Shown here: piece by piece, positions 7,693-17,473 of the stretch
Numbering within the stretch: the first letter of the stretch is position 1
Layout: every line of letters starts with the position of its first letter
Origin: Sporosarcina sp. ZBG7A
GTDB lineage: Bacteria > Bacillota > Bacilli > Bacillales_A > Planococcaceae
Length of the DNA: 64,000 nt
Direction: 5' to 3'
Assembly: GCF_000813425.1 (NCBI RefSeq)
Contig: NZ_JWIB01000010.1
Coordinates: 1 to 64,000 of the forward strand
Program-made: the position numbers and the translations under genes
Notes under the pieces: generated by a model
The model's input: only the letters and a program-made list of their open reading frames with translations
Databases searched by the model: none
What the model was told of the DNA's origin: nothing

Positions 7693-10600
7693 CTATAAAT
7701 CATTTTGGTTATCCACAGATGTTGTAGGTCGTGCACGTCTTCTTGTTTCTTTATCGAAGAGACTATAAATAATCGGAACGATGAAGAGCGTCAAGAACGT
7801 GGAACTGATGAGTCCACCAATCACAGCAATTCCCATCGGTTGGTTTATTTCTGTACCTTCACCGATGCCAAGTGCAAGTGGTAACAAGCCAAGAATTGTC
7901 GTTAGAGCTGTCATAAGAATCGGACGCACACGGTTTTTAACCGAAATGACGATTGCATCATACGATCTCATACCAGCAGCCTTTTGCTGATTAATGTAGT
8001 CCACAAGGACAATCCCGTTGTTCACGACGATTCCTACTAATACAAGGATACCAATAATTGAAGTGACACTTATCGGGGTGTTCGTCACAAACAAACCAAT
8101 TGCTACACCAATCACCATCAATGGAACAGAGAACATGATAACAAATGGGTATTTAAACGACTCAAATTGAGCTGCCATAACGATGTAGACGAGAACTACT
8201 GCAAGTATAAGTGCCAGTAGCATATCATTTGCTGCACTCTCAAAGAGTTCACGGTCTCCACTGTAGGACATCTTCACTTCATCCGGTAACTTGAGTTCAT
8301 CTATTGCATCGTTCACAGATTTCGTCATATCACCAAGAGATTTATCATTTTCATACTTCACGTCATAAGAAACAGAGTGTGCTTGGTCAACACGTTGAAT
8401 GGCGACTGGGCCTTCAGCAATATCAATTTTCGCAATCTGCCCTAACTTAACAAACTGCCCTGTTGGCGTACGGAGCTTTATCTTTCTTAAAGCATCGGTA
8501 TCTTTATAATACTTTTTGTCATATTGGACTTTCACCGTCAACACTTGATCACTTTCATCGACGATTTGAGTCGCAAATGTACCACGAGTAACGTCTGTAA
8601 TCGTTTGAGCTACTTGATAAGGTGCCAAGCCGAAATTTGCAGCTAACTTTGGATCGACGTTGACTTGGACTTCCTCAACGGTATCCATTAAGTTGTTAGA
8701 GACTTCTGTTACACCATCTAACTTTTTGAGAGCATCATCTATTTTTGCAGTTGCCTCATTTAACCGAGATTCGTTTGTATCTTCAATTGCAAATGTCAAC
8801 GTATTCGGATTTGAACCTGCAGCAGCTTGTACGTTGAAGCTAATCTCAGCAGTATCCCCAATCGCTTTATTTACTTTCGGCTTCACATCATCCATGAATT
8901 CGAATACGGAGCGCTCCCGGTCTGCTAGCGGTTTCAGCTTCACATACATTTCAGCTGTATCCGCTTGAGAACCTCCTTGTGCCATGGACTGCTGTGTTCC
9001 TCCGACTAGACTGACATATACGTCGACATCTTTTTGTTCTTTCAACACATCTTCTACTTTTTTTACTGCTGCATTCGTTGTTTCAAGTGAAGATCCATTT
9101 GGAAGTTCAACATTAATGCTGAAGAAACCTTCATCGGTAGACGGTAAAAATTCCGTCCCTACTTTAAACAATCCAAATGCACTAGCGCCAAGTAAAACTA
9201 CCGTCATCACCAAAATAAGGAAGCGATGACCTAAAGACCATTTTATAGACTTCTCGAATGTACTGAGTGTTTTCGAGCGACGTCTACGTGCTTCTACATT
9301 GCGACGTGGTTTGCGTAACATGCGACTCGCCATCATTGGCACAACGGTTAACGCAACAACCAACGATGCAAATAAACTGAACGAGATAGTCAGGGCAAAT
9401 TGAGTAAAGATTTGTCCAATTAATCCACTAATGAAGATGACTGGAACAAATACAGCCAGTGTCGTCAAAGTGGATGCAATGATCGCCCCACTGATTTCTT
9501 TAGCCCCTTCGCTTGCTGCTACTTTCCGGTCTTTCCCCATAGCAAGGTGCCGTTCAATATTTTCAATGACGACAATGGAGTTGTCCACTAGCATTCCGAT
9601 ACCGAGGGCTAACGCACCTAACGTCATAATGTTGAGCGAGAAGTCCGCAAAGAACATTAAAACGAATGTCACAATAACAGAATACGGAATTGCAACACCA
9701 ATAATAATCGGACTTCTAATGCCCCGTAGGAAGAAGAAAAGAACGATCATGGCAAAGAGTCCACCAAGTATAAGTGATTGACCTATGTTATTAATGGCTA
9801 ATTTTACGTAATCACCTTGGTCAAATAATATATCCGCTTCTACGTCTTTAAATTGCTTTTCGTCTAACATCCGATCTAATGATTGTTTGAAAGACTTGGA
9901 CACTTCTGCAGTATTCGCTCCCGATTCCTGGAGGACTGAGAGTAACACGGCTTGTTGATCATTTGCACGAGTTAACGTGCCACTATTTGCTTCTGTGAGG
10001 GTGACAGAAGCGACGTCTTTTACATACAATCGCTTCCCAGTCACAGGATTTGGACCAATAATAACGTTTTTCACGTCATCTGCTGAGTTGAGGGTACTGA
10101 TGATACGCGTCGTTAGTTGTTTGCCACCTGATGCACTCACGGGCTCACCTGGCATAGTTACATTCGAAGCTTGAACAGCTTGTAACACGTCCGCCTGAGT
10201 GAGTCCGTTCTTTTCAAGCTTACTTTCATCTAATACGATTTGAATTTCTTCAACAAGTTTACCGGATACGCTGACACTAGCGACACCTTCAGTTTGACGT
10301 AATTCTGTTTCCAATTCTTCTGCAATCTTCCGAATGTCAACATCTTCAGAACCGGTTTTAAGTGCGAGTTGAATAACTGGGAATTGAGAAGGATCAAACT
10401 TCATGAAACGAGGTTTGTCCGCACCTTCAGGTATAGGAACCTGGTCAATTCTCTGTAAAATATCGAGCTGAACGTCGTCTATATCAGCAGACCAATCAAA
10501 CATCATGAAGACTAAGGTAGCACCTTCTTGGGAAGTAGATTGTAAGGACTTTAATCCAGGTGCTGTGGAAAGACTTTCTTCTAAAGGTTTTGTTAGTTTT

Positions 10601-10782
10601 TCGCTAACTTCTGTTGGAGATGCACCACCATAATTTGCAACGACTACTGCGACAGGTGGATTTAAATCTGGTATGAGCGTAACGGGTATTTTTAGAAAAG
10701 ATACAGCCCCGAGAATGATAATTAAAAACATCGTGACAAGCGTAAATACCGGGCGTTTAATCGAAAAATCGCTTATTTTCAT
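7693..10782 (-). CDS. swrC: RND-family efflux transporter, SwrC/YerP type
   Basis: This protein of about 1029 residues belongs to the AcrB/AcrD/AcrF superfamily. It has the N-terminal helix after RPVFTLVTMFL, the motif NYGGASPTEVSEKLTKP, two large extracytoplasmic loops and two blocks of six helices (GMLVDNSIVVIENIERH in helix 4 and GILVLVGIVVNNGIVLVDYI in the second half). In B. subtilis the homologue SwrC exports surfactin and supports swarming; the substrate here is unknown. The frame is open to 10893, but the ATG at 10782 has GGGGA 8 nt upstream and the extension overlaps the prfC terminator. No membrane-fusion partner is adjacent. Confidence 0.87.
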   Translation of the reverse strand: MKISDFSIKRPVFTLVTMFLIIILGAVSFLKIPVTLIPDLNPPVAVVVANYGGASPTEVSEKLTKPLEESLSTAPGLKSLQSTSQEGATLVFMMFDWSADIDDVQLDILQRIDQVPIPEGADKPRFMKFDPSQFPVIQLALKTGSEDVDIRKIAEELETELRQTEGVASVSVSGKLVEEIQIVLDESKLEKNGLTQADVLQAVQASNVTMPGEPVSASGGKQLTTRIISTLNSADDVKNVIIGPNPVTGKRLYVKDVASVTLTEANSGTLTRANDQQAVLLSVLQESGANTAEVSKSFKQSLDRMLDEKQFKDVEADILFDQGDYVKLAINNIGQSLILGGLFAMIVLFFFLRGIRSPIIIGVAIPYSVIVTFVLMFFADFSLNIMTLGALALGIGMLVDNSIVVIENIERHLAMGKDRKVAASEGAKEISGAIIASTLTTLAVFVPVIFISGLIGQIFTQFALTISFSLFASLVVALTVVPMMASRMLRKPRRNVEARRRRSKTLSTFEKSIKWSLGHRFLILVMTVVLLGASAFGLFKVGTEFLPSTDEGFFSINVELPNGSSLETTNAAVKKVEDVLKEQKDVDVYVSLVGGTQQSMAQGGSQADTAEMYVKLKPLADRERSVFEFMDDVKPKVNKAIGDTAEISFNVQAAAGSNPNTLTFAIEDTNESRLNEATAKIDDALKKLDGVTEVSNNLMDTVEEVQVNVDPKLAANFGLAPYQVAQTITDVTRGTFATQIVDESDQVLTVKVQYDKKYYKDTDALRKIKLRTPTGQFVKLGQIAKIDIAEGPVAIQRVDQAHSVSYDVKYENDKSLGDMTKSVNDAIDELKLPDEVKMSYSGDRELFESAANDMLLALILAVVLVYIVMAAQFESFKYPFVIMFSVPLMVIGVAIGLFVTNTPISVTSIIGILVLVGIVVNNGIVLVDYINQQKAAGMRSYDAIVISVKNRVRPILMTALTTILGLLPLALGIGEGTEINQPMGIAVIGGLISSTFLTLFIVPIIYSLFDKETRRRARPTTSVDNQNDL

Positions 10783-10876
10783 GTGCGCGTCCCCTTTTTT
10801 CTTAAATACAGTACTTTCATCATATGCAATGCATCGCTTGAGTTCAAACAGAACGTTTGAAAATTTTATTATAGTA

Positions 10877-10911
10877 AAAAAACTCGTACACAAATATGTA
10901 ACGAGTTTTTA
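10877..10911 (-). terminator. Terminator of prfC
   Basis: AAAAACTCGT and ACGAGTTTTT form a 10-bp stem, extended by ACA/TGT, with T on the minus strand. It separates prfC from the RND gene. Confidence 0.75.
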
Positions 10912-10925
10912 ATGTGGACTATTGC

Positions 10926-12500
10926 TTATAACAAACTATATAAACGAATATCCGGGAATTTGTCCCCGAACCAACGCATAGCAAATTCGTTTTCAAATAG
11001 GAAGACTAAGTTATCGTAACGATCTTTTACGAGCATAGAACGTGGTCCCGTCATAGATTCCTTCACGTCTGCTTCGTTTTCAATCCAACGCGCCACTTTA
11101 GAGCCAATGTGCTCCATTTGGACTTCGACATTATATTCATTCTTCATCCGGTGCTCGAATACTTCAAATTGAAGCTGACCTACCGCACCAAGTATGACTT
11201 CTTCAGTGTGAAGTGTTTTGTAATACTGAATAGCCCCTTCTTGAACGAGCTGTAAAATCCCTTTATGGAAGTGTTTTGACTTCATGACATTCTTGGCTGT
11301 AACTTTGACGAATAATTCTGGGTTGAACTGTGGTAATGCTTCGAATTTGTATGTGGACTTACCGCCAACTACAGTATCTCCAATTTGATAGTTCCCTGTG
11401 TCGTACAACCCGATAATGTCTCCTGCTACCGCTTCATTCACTGTTTCACGATCATCTGCAAGAAACTGAGTTGTTTGTGATAACTTTACCGTTTTCCCAA
11501 TACGAGGAATGTTTACAGACATCCCTCTTTCAAACGAACCAGACACAATTCGAACGAAGGCAATCCGATCTCGGTGAGCTGGATTCATATTTGCCTGAAT
11601 CTTGAAGATGAAGCCTGAGAATTCATCCGTCATTGGGTCTACATATTGCTCGTTCTCTGTTATACGGGGTTGAGGAGAGGGAGCAAAGTTCAAAAAGGTC
11701 TCCAAAAAAGTCTGGACGCCAAAGTTTGTCAAGGCACTTCCGAAAAATACAGGTGTAAGCTCGCCCTTGGCAACGCGGGATTCATCAAAAGAATTCCCAG
11801 CTTCTTCTAACAAAAGCGCATCTTCCACTGCTTGTTTGTAATAAGAAGTTTCCATCATTGGATGGGGCTTAGCCAGTTGACCTTCGTCGTCTAACTCAAG
11901 ATACTTATCTTCCCCTTCAACGCGGGCTTGTTCAATGCGATTGTTGTAGCGATCGTAAATCCCTACGAACTCTTTCCCCATACCAATCGGCCAGTTCATT
12001 GCGTAGGACTCGATGCCGAGAACTTCTTCTAGCTCTTCCATTAACTCAAGCGGCTCTTTACCTTGTCGATCCATTTTGTTCATGAACGTGAAAATGGGTA
12101 TACCACGCATACGACAAACTTTGAAGAGCTTGATGGTTTGAGGCTCAATTCCTTTTGCTGAGTCGACCATCATAACGGCTGCATCGACTGCCATAAGTGT
12201 CCGATAGGTATCTTCACTAAAGTCTTCGTGTCCTGGTGTATCCAGAATGTTAACTCGTTTTCCATCGTAATCGAACTGTAAAACAGATGAAGTCACAGAA
12301 ATACCACGTTGTTTTTCAATCTCCATCCAGTCGGACGTTGCGTACTTTCCGCTTTTCTTCCCCTTAACCGTTCCGGCATCTCGAATTGCACCACCGAAGT
12401 AGAGCAGTTTTTCTGTCATCGTCGTCTTCCCGGCATCTGGGTGAGAGATGATGGCAAACGTTCGTCTTGAAGCAATTTGATCTTGCATATTTTTAGTCAT
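10926..12500 (-). CDS. prfC: Peptide chain release factor 3
   Basis: RF3 is a GTPase that recycles RF1 and RF2 from the ribosome after termination. This ~524-residue protein shows the P-loop SHPDAGKTT, switch motif [29 protein letters not shown] and the RF3-specific C-terminal region ([24 protein letters not shown]). The frame extends to an ATG at 12533 that touches the murE stop, but the ATG at 12500 has AAGGAG nine bases upstream and gives a normal N-terminus. It is probably cotranscribed with murE. Confidence 0.93.
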   Translation of the reverse strand: MTKNMQDQIASRRTFAIISHPDAGKTTMTEKLLYFGGAIRDAGTVKGKKSGKYATSDWMEIEKQRGISVTSSVLQFDYDGKRVNILDTPGHEDFSEDTYRTLMAVDAAVMMVDSAKGIEPQTIKLFKVCRMRGIPIFTFMNKMDRQGKEPLELMEELEEVLGIESYAMNWPIGMGKEFVGIYDRYNNRIEQARVEGEDKYLELDDEGQLAKPHPMMETSYYKQAVEDALLLEEAGNSFDESRVAKGELTPVFFGSALTNFGVQTFLETFLNFAPSPQPRITENEQYVDPMTDEFSGFIFKIQANMNPAHRDRIAFVRIVSGSFERGMSVNIPRIGKTVKLSQTTQFLADDRETVNEAVAGDIIGLYDTGNYQIGDTVVGGKSTYKFEALPQFNPELFVKVTAKNVMKSKHFHKGILQLVQEGAIQYYKTLHTEEVILGAVGQLQFEVFEHRMKNEYNVEVQMEHIGSKVARWIENEADVKESMTGPRSMLVKDRYDNLVFLFENEFAMRWFGDKFPDIRLYSLL

Positions 12501-12533
12501 TTCCTTATTCTCCTTCGTATATGAGCCCGACAT

Positions 12534-14024
12534 TTAGCTGCCGATCAAGCCTTTACCAAATTTCTTTTCCGCCTCTTCAAGTGCAATTGTTGCATCCGAA
12601 TGCGGATATTTTGTTGAGCCAATAATTTGATAATCTTCATGTCCCTTACCTGCGAAGATAATAATATCGCCTTCATCAGCAATTTCAATCGCATGGCGCA
12701 CGGCAACTTCGCGATCTCCTACACATGCAAACTGCTGATGGGTCATTCCTGCTGCAAGTTCAGATGTTATAGAGTCATATGGTTCATCTCTCGGATCATC
12801 CGTAGTTAAAATCACGTAATCCGCAGCGGAAGCTTTTTCAGCCATCACGGGGCGTTTCTTCCTATCCCTGTTTCCACCTGTGCCGATTACAAAGATCAGT
12901 TTTGAAGCGGCTGATTTGTAAGGAAGCACTGCATCGATTGCTTTTTCGATTGCATCTGCAGAATGGGCATAGTCCACGTAGATTGTTAAAGGTAGTTCAG
13001 TTTCCACTCGTTCCATTCGACCTTTAATAGGTGCAAGATAACGAAGTGGCGCTAAGATATCGGGTATTGCTAATCCTTTTGCATAGAGCGCAGTAATCGC
13101 AGCAAGCGCATTGGATACACTAAACTCACCAATCATTCGCATTTCAACGTCCCATTCACCTTCTGGCGAGTGTAACGTAAATGAGCTTCCATCTGTTCGA
13201 AGGTCGATATTTGAGGCTGAGAACATTGCATCCGAATGAATTCCATAAGTTAGCACAGGATAAGATGTCATCTCTTTCATTTTAGTGTGCCACTTATCAT
13301 CTGCGTTCAGAACCGCAACTTTTTGTTGTTGCAAGTCTTGCCCGAGCTGAGCAAACAGAAGACCTTTTGCATTGCCATAGTTCTCCATCGTCCCATGGAA
13401 ATCCAAATGATCGTGGGTCAAGTTCGTGAATATGGCAATATCAAATTCTGTCCCAGCTAACCGTCCCTCTATGAGGCCGTGAGAAGAAACTTCCATCGTC
13501 ATCGTGTCGCAACCTTCTTCTGCTGCACGTGCAATCATCTTTTGTGTGGTCAACACATCTGTCGTTGTATTTTCCGTTTCGTACAATACACCATCCAAGT
13601 TGAACCCGATTGTTCCTGAGACAGCTGAACGTTCACCAGCCCCCATTAGGATGCCGTGAATGATATTACTTACACTTGTTTTTCCGTTGGTCCCGGTTAC
13701 CCCAATCATTTTCATTCTCTTTGATGGATAGCCACACCAAGCAGAAGCAAGTAAGCTAATTGCTCTAGAAGTGTTTTCTACGTACACGACCGCTACTTTT
13801 TCAAGATCGACTTCTATTGGTTTGGAAGCGATGATGACCCGTGCACCTGATTCCACTGCTTGACTAACATATTTGTGGCCATCTACTGTAAAGCCTTCGA
13901 TACAGACAAATAATCCTCCTGCACTGACTGCCCGAGAGTCTGTTGTCAAATCTGTTACTTGTTCAGGTAGTACCCCTACCTCACGTTTAACTGGCAAAAC
14001 TGCCAATAATTGTTTTGTATTCAT
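12534..14024 (-). CDS. murE: UDP-N-acetylmuramyl-tripeptide synthetase, stand-alone MurE
   Basis: This Mur ligase of about 496 residues attaches the third amino acid to UDP-MurNAc-L-Ala-D-Glu. The ATP loop is GVTGTNGKTSVSNII, followed by TTDVLTT, MEVSSHGL and NLTHDHLDFHG. The specificity loop reads TTDDPRDEP; enzymes for meso-diaminopimelate usually have DNPR and lysine enzymes an Ala in place of the Arg. The ATG at 14024 follows GGAGGAG. The gene is outside any division/cell-wall cluster and pairs with prfC, so it may be a second copy. The amino acid added is not settled by sequence. Confidence 0.88.
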   Translation of the reverse strand: MNTKQLLAVLPVKREVGVLPEQVTDLTTDSRAVSAGGLFVCIEGFTVDGHKYVSQAVESGARVIIASKPIEVDLEKVAVVYVENTSRAISLLASAWCGYPSKRMKMIGVTGTNGKTSVSNIIHGILMGAGERSAVSGTIGFNLDGVLYETENTTTDVLTTQKMIARAAEEGCDTMTMEVSSHGLIEGRLAGTEFDIAIFTNLTHDHLDFHGTMENYGNAKGLLFAQLGQDLQQQKVAVLNADDKWHTKMKEMTSYPVLTYGIHSDAMFSASNIDLRTDGSSFTLHSPEGEWDVEMRMIGEFSVSNALAAITALYAKGLAIPDILAPLRYLAPIKGRMERVETELPLTIYVDYAHSADAIEKAIDAVLPYKSAASKLIFVIGTGGNRDRKKRPVMAEKASAADYVILTTDDPRDEPYDSITSELAAGMTHQQFACVGDREVAVRHAIEIADEGDIIIFAGKGHEDYQIIGSTKYPHSDATIALEEAEKKFGKGLIGS

Positions 14025-14149
14025 TGTACTCCTCCGTTCAGCCATACCTTACAGTGGTCCATTATCGATTTTCGACCATCTGCTTTTTTAGGCAATACAT
14101 TCATTATACGTTTTTTTTGTGTCTACGTCATGGTTGAATTAACGAATCA

Positions 14150-14186
14150 AAAGAAAAACCACTGATCTTAACGAATCAGCGGTTTA
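14150..14186 (-). terminator. Terminator of the aldehyde dehydrogenase gene
   Basis: On the minus strand AAACCGCTGA/TCAGTGGTTT forms a stem with one wobble, followed by TTTCTTTT. Confidence 0.7.
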
Positions 14187-15556
14187 ATGAATTTCAGCTT
14201 ATTGCCATATGGAGGGAAAGCAGCTCTCATCGGAATAGCAGTACTACGATTCATCATAGCTTTTTCATGGGTGAAGACGTCAAAGCTTGCTTTACCATGA
14301 TAATTACCTTGTCCCGATGAACCCACTCCACCGAATGGCAAGTGGATGTTGCCAACATGGGAAATCGTATCATTGATACATCCTCCCCCAAACGGTAGTT
14401 GTTCTGTGAAGTATGCAGCAGCTTCCTCATTTTCTGTGAACATATAACCAGCAAGTGGTTTTGGCATTTTACGAATTTGATGTAGCAAAGCCCCTAAGTT
14501 CTCATACTCAAGTACCGGCAAGATCGGTCCGAACAATTCATCTTCCATAGAGGGGCTGTCAAAATGAATACCTTCTAGGACAGTCGGTTCGATATATAAG
14601 TCTGCCCTGTCAGTGTTTCCACCACTACTTACAACAGATTGCTCTTTTACAAGGATAGTTTGAAGACGATCGAATTGTTTCTCATTAATGATCCGACCGT
14701 AATCCTTGCTTGAGGAAGCATCTTTTCCATAAAAACGTCGAATGGCCTTTTTAATCTCTTTTAGCAGAGATTCCTTAATAGTTTTATGTGCCACTACATA
14801 GTCTGGCGCCACACACGTTTGACCCGCATTCGAGAACTTCCCCCATACAATCCGCTCAGCAGCTATTTTCAAATTGGCAGTCTGATCTACAATTGCAGGA
14901 CTCTTACCACCTAGTTCAAGTGTTACAGGTGTTAGACGTTCTGATGCCGCCTTCATAACAATTTTCCCCACCGTGACACTGCCAGTAAAGAAAATCGAAT
15001 CAAACGGTGCATGTATCAAGGCTGAAGTTTCTTCTTTTGCACCTTCTACAACACGAACATACTCTGGTGGAAATTGCTGTTCTAGAATTTTTCTAACAAC
15101 AGCAGCAGTATGCGGTGCCGCTTCAGATGGTTTTGCGACTACACAGTTTCCAGCAGCTAGTGCACCCACGATTGGTTCCATGACTAGTTGAAACGGATAA
15201 TTGAACGGTCCAATTACTAAAACCGATCCATACGGCTCTCGGATAACCTGACTTTTCCCCGGCTGTAAATAGATTGGTGTTTTCGCTGTTTCAGGTTCCA
15301 TCCATTCATCTAAGTGTTTCAATACATGACCAATACTTGAAAGAACAAATCCGATTTCAGTTACATATGATTCAAAAGGATTTTTCCGCAAGTCCCGGTA
15401 GAGCGCTTTTTCGATTTCTTGTTCAGATGCTTGAATCGCTTCTTTTAAACGGATTAGCATTTCTTTTCTAAATTCAACAGGACGTGTTGCTCCTGAAAAA
15501 TAAAAATCATGTTGGCGCTCAATTATTGATTCTACGTCTTTAGTTGTAAAGTTCAT
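14168..15556 (-). CDS. NAD(P)-dependent aldehyde dehydrogenase, class 3 type
   Basis: This 462-residue enzyme has the short class-3 aldehyde dehydrogenase architecture (compare B. subtilis YwdH). The catalytic glutamate is in ELGGKSP (near residue 211), the catalytic cysteine in NAGQTCVAPDY (near 245), and the cofactor-binding loop in FTGSVTVGK. Such enzymes oxidise medium or long-chain fatty or aromatic aldehydes. The gene is monocistronic, with its own terminator, and GAGGAGG precedes the ATG. No partner gene indicates the substrate. Confidence 0.9.
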   Translation of the reverse strand: MNFTTKDVESIIERQHDFYFSGATRPVEFRKEMLIRLKEAIQASEQEIEKALYRDLRKNPFESYVTEIGFVLSSIGHVLKHLDEWMEPETAKTPIYLQPGKSQVIREPYGSVLVIGPFNYPFQLVMEPIVGALAAGNCVVAKPSEAAPHTAAVVRKILEQQFPPEYVRVVEGAKEETSALIHAPFDSIFFTGSVTVGKIVMKAASERLTPVTLELGGKSPAIVDQTANLKIAAERIVWGKFSNAGQTCVAPDYVVAHKTIKESLLKEIKKAIRRFYGKDASSSKDYGRIINEKQFDRLQTILVKEQSVVSSGGNTDRADLYIEPTVLEGIHFDSPSMEDELFGPILPVLEYENLGALLHQIRKMPKPLAGYMFTENEEAAAYFTEQLPFGGGCINDTISHVGNIHLPFGGVGSSGQGNYHGKASFDVFTHEKAMMNRSTAIPMRAAFPPYGNKLKFIKPLIR

Positions 15557-15879
15557 GGACGTTCCTCCTCTTAAGCGGTTTCTTCTATCTTAACTGCCTT
15601 TAGAGTGTTACGCAAAAATCCAACCTGCTCACTATCAAAAAGCTAAATAAAAGTCAATCATTCAAAAGGATCTGTTTTCGTTATCATTAATTCCGACAAA
15701 ATACGCAGGTTAGCAACTCCTGTCGATTCATATACTAACCACATCAGGTAGTCCTACAAAATTGGAATTTCGTAGCAGGACTATCGGAGCCTTTTTTCAG
15801 AACAACGTTTTGAGCTAAACAGAGTTAGGGTAAAGAGTGTATAACAAGCAACCAACCACATTCTTTAAGGGAGGAAATA
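15557..15879 (+). promoter_or_regulatory. Structured leader region before the small ORF
   Basis: This 323-base gap holds the start region of the aldehyde dehydrogenase gene on its left. On the right are GGTTAG/CTAACC (15702-15735 region), then AGTCCT...AGGACT closing an A/T-rich stem (about 15750-15781), then CGGAGCCTTTTTT. The arrangement could be an attenuator, but the T run is 9 nt from the main stem. No known riboswitch class is recognised. Confidence 0.3.
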
Positions 15880-16026
15880 ATGATGACAACAACTGATACT
15901 TGGTGGGAAACAATCTTTGAAGGTAATTTAGCCGCTGGATTGAACAAGGAACGTATGAACGAATTAGATGAAGAGCACTTCCTATATTTTAGAGATGAAG
16001 AACTTACTCACGAGGTCGTCAACTAA
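15880..16026 (+). CDS. Small acidic protein of 48 residues
   Basis: This short ORF encodes a Trp- and Glu-rich peptide beginning MMTTTDTWWETIFEG and ending HEVVN. An AAGGGAGG ribosome site lies 5-6 bases upstream, and a strong terminator follows 50 bases after the stop, so it looks like a complete gene rather than chance. There is no signal peptide or membrane segment. A second ATG at 15883 is an equal candidate start. No family is recognised. It sits alone between the aldehyde dehydrogenase and the qox operon. Confidence 0.6.
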   Translation: MMTTTDTWWETIFEGNLAAGLNKERMNELDEEHFLYFRDEELTHEVVN

Positions 16027-16077
16027 TTTTGAAGACGCAGCTCGCCCAACAGACTTTTCAAGATGACGGTGGTACAT

Positions 16078-16124
16078 AAAACAGCTTTTCTTTTGCGGAA
16101 CGCGAAAAGAAAAGCTGTTTTTGT
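16078..16124 (+). terminator. Terminator of the small ORF
   Basis: AAACAGCTTTTCTTTT and AAAAGAAAAGCTGTTT form a 16-bp perfect stem around GCGGAACGCG, followed by TTTTTG. Confidence 0.9.
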
Positions 16125-16474
16125 TTGCCTAAAAATGGACATCCTTGTCACTTCTATAATCCTCATAACTCTCCGACTTGCCTAAAAAACCCTATATTTC
16201 TAATAACTTTATCAAACAAATTATAAACAAGCTTACACCCATTTAATAGGTGATGCAAATTGTTCGCTCATGAATTTGAACAGATAAGAACCTTTTGTGA
16301 CATACTCTCTTCTCCATTGAATTCTCGTTTATACGGGACTATTATAAAGTTCGCACGGGAGTCTTTTGCATTTAATTGATAAACACATATCGTTTTTAAT
16401 TATCAAAATATAGTTTAGTGGCAAACTATACAGAGCTCCCCTGTTAACATCACGCTCTTGAGAGGAGTCCTATC
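16125..16474 (+). promoter_or_regulatory. qox operon upstream region with a perfect inverted repeat
   Basis: This 350-base gap should carry the qox promoter. A perfect 8-bp inverted repeat with a 6-nt loop (TATAGTTT at 16409-16416 and AAACTATA at 16423-16430) lies 45 bases before the qoxA start and could be an operator or mRNA hairpin. No confident -35/-10 pair was identified. Confidence 0.35.
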
Positions 16475-17410
16475 ATGAAGAAAAAGTGGATAGCGCTTTC
16501 GTTATTCTCCATCACAGCCATTCTACTTGCTGGTTGTGAAAACCCGTTGCTCATATTAGACCCAAAAGGACCGCAAGCAAAAATATTATCAGAAACAATC
16601 CTGTTTTCAATTGCAATAATGGCAGGCATCCTTTTCGTGGTCTATGTGCTATACACAGTTGTCCTAGTTAAGTATCGTGCCTCGAAACTGGATGACGATT
16701 ATGAACCGCCTCATGAAGAGGGAAACAAATGGTTAGAAATCATTTGGACAGCCATTCCGGTCATCATCGTAATTGTACTTTCTGTGGTCACAGTATCTTC
16801 AACTAGTAAAGTCGAGCAAAAGTCTGTCGCTTATGCAGACGAAAAACCAATGGTAATCTACGCGTCTTCCTCCAACTGGAAATGGCATTTCAGCTATCCA
16901 GAAGAAGGGATCGAGACCGTGAACTACGTAAACTTCCCAGCGAATCGCCCAATTGAGTTCCGTCTATATTCTTTCGGACCAATTACAAGTTTTTGGATTC
17001 CACAACTAGCTGGTCAAAAGTATGCGATGAGTGACATGGTTAATACCATCCACATGTCTGCAGATGTTCCTGGATCGTTTATAGGTAAAAACTCTAACTT
17101 CAGCGGTGAAGGATTTGCCAAAATGGAATTTGAAGCTCAATCACTGTCAGATGCCGATTACAAGGAATGGGTTAACGATGTGAAAACAACTGCCCCTAAG
17201 CTAACAGAAGATGAGTTCGACGAGTTGATAGAAGCTGAACACGTCGGTCGTAAGACTTATTCCTCTAACCACCTTGAATTCAAACCCGCTCCTGAAGGGG
17301 AAAATAGCGGACATAATCATGGTGGGAATACATCCACTGAAGATCAGCACGAAGACCATGAAGATATGGATATGGATATGGATATGGATATGGATCATGA
17401 TGCTCACTAA
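16475..17410 (+). CDS. qoxA: Cytochrome aa3 quinol oxidase subunit II
   Basis: This 311-residue subunit II of the menaquinol oxidase starts with a lipoprotein signal (LLAGC, Cys21), has two transmembrane helices (about 40-65 and 85-105) and a cupredoxin-like external domain. The CuA ligand motif CxxxC is absent, as expected for a quinol rather than cytochrome c oxidase. The C-terminus is unusual: a His/Asp/Glu-rich tail with five in-frame GATATG repeats encoding alternating Asp-Met before HDAH. GAGAGGAG precedes the ATG. First gene of qoxABCD. Confidence 0.93.
   Translation: MKKKWIALSLFSITAILLAGCENPLLILDPKGPQAKILSETILFSIAIMAGILFVVYVLYTVVLVKYRASKLDDDYEPPHEEGNKWLEIIWTAIPVIIVIVLSVVTVSSTSKVEQKSVAYADEKPMVIYASSSNWKWHFSYPEEGIETVNYVNFPANRPIEFRLYSFGPITSFWIPQLAGQKYAMSDMVNTIHMSADVPGSFIGKNSNFSGEGFAKMEFEAQSLSDADYKEWVNDVKTTAPKLTEDEFDELIEAEHVGRKTYSSNHLEFKPAPEGENSGHNHGGNTSTEDQHEDHEDMDMDMDMDMDHDAH
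17363..17392 (+). repeat. Five in-frame GATATG hexamer repeats in qoxA
   Basis: Five tandem copies of GATATG encode (Asp-Met)5 at the QoxA C-terminus. Slippage would change tail length by whole Asp-Met units without frameshift. Confidence 0.9.
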
Positions 17411-17473
17411 GTGCATTCCTAGCAAATCAAACCTTCCATTCACAACCTTAACAAACGAAAGGAGTTCGACGAT

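Noticed and set aside
10783-10893. N-terminal extension of the RND transporter
   Set aside because: The 37 extra codons lack a ribosome site, overlap the prfC terminator and precede the family's normal start at 10782.
17201-17443. 80-codon minus-strand frame with MIHIHIHIHIHI
   Set aside because: It is the complement of the GATATG repeats in qoxA and lies inside that gene.
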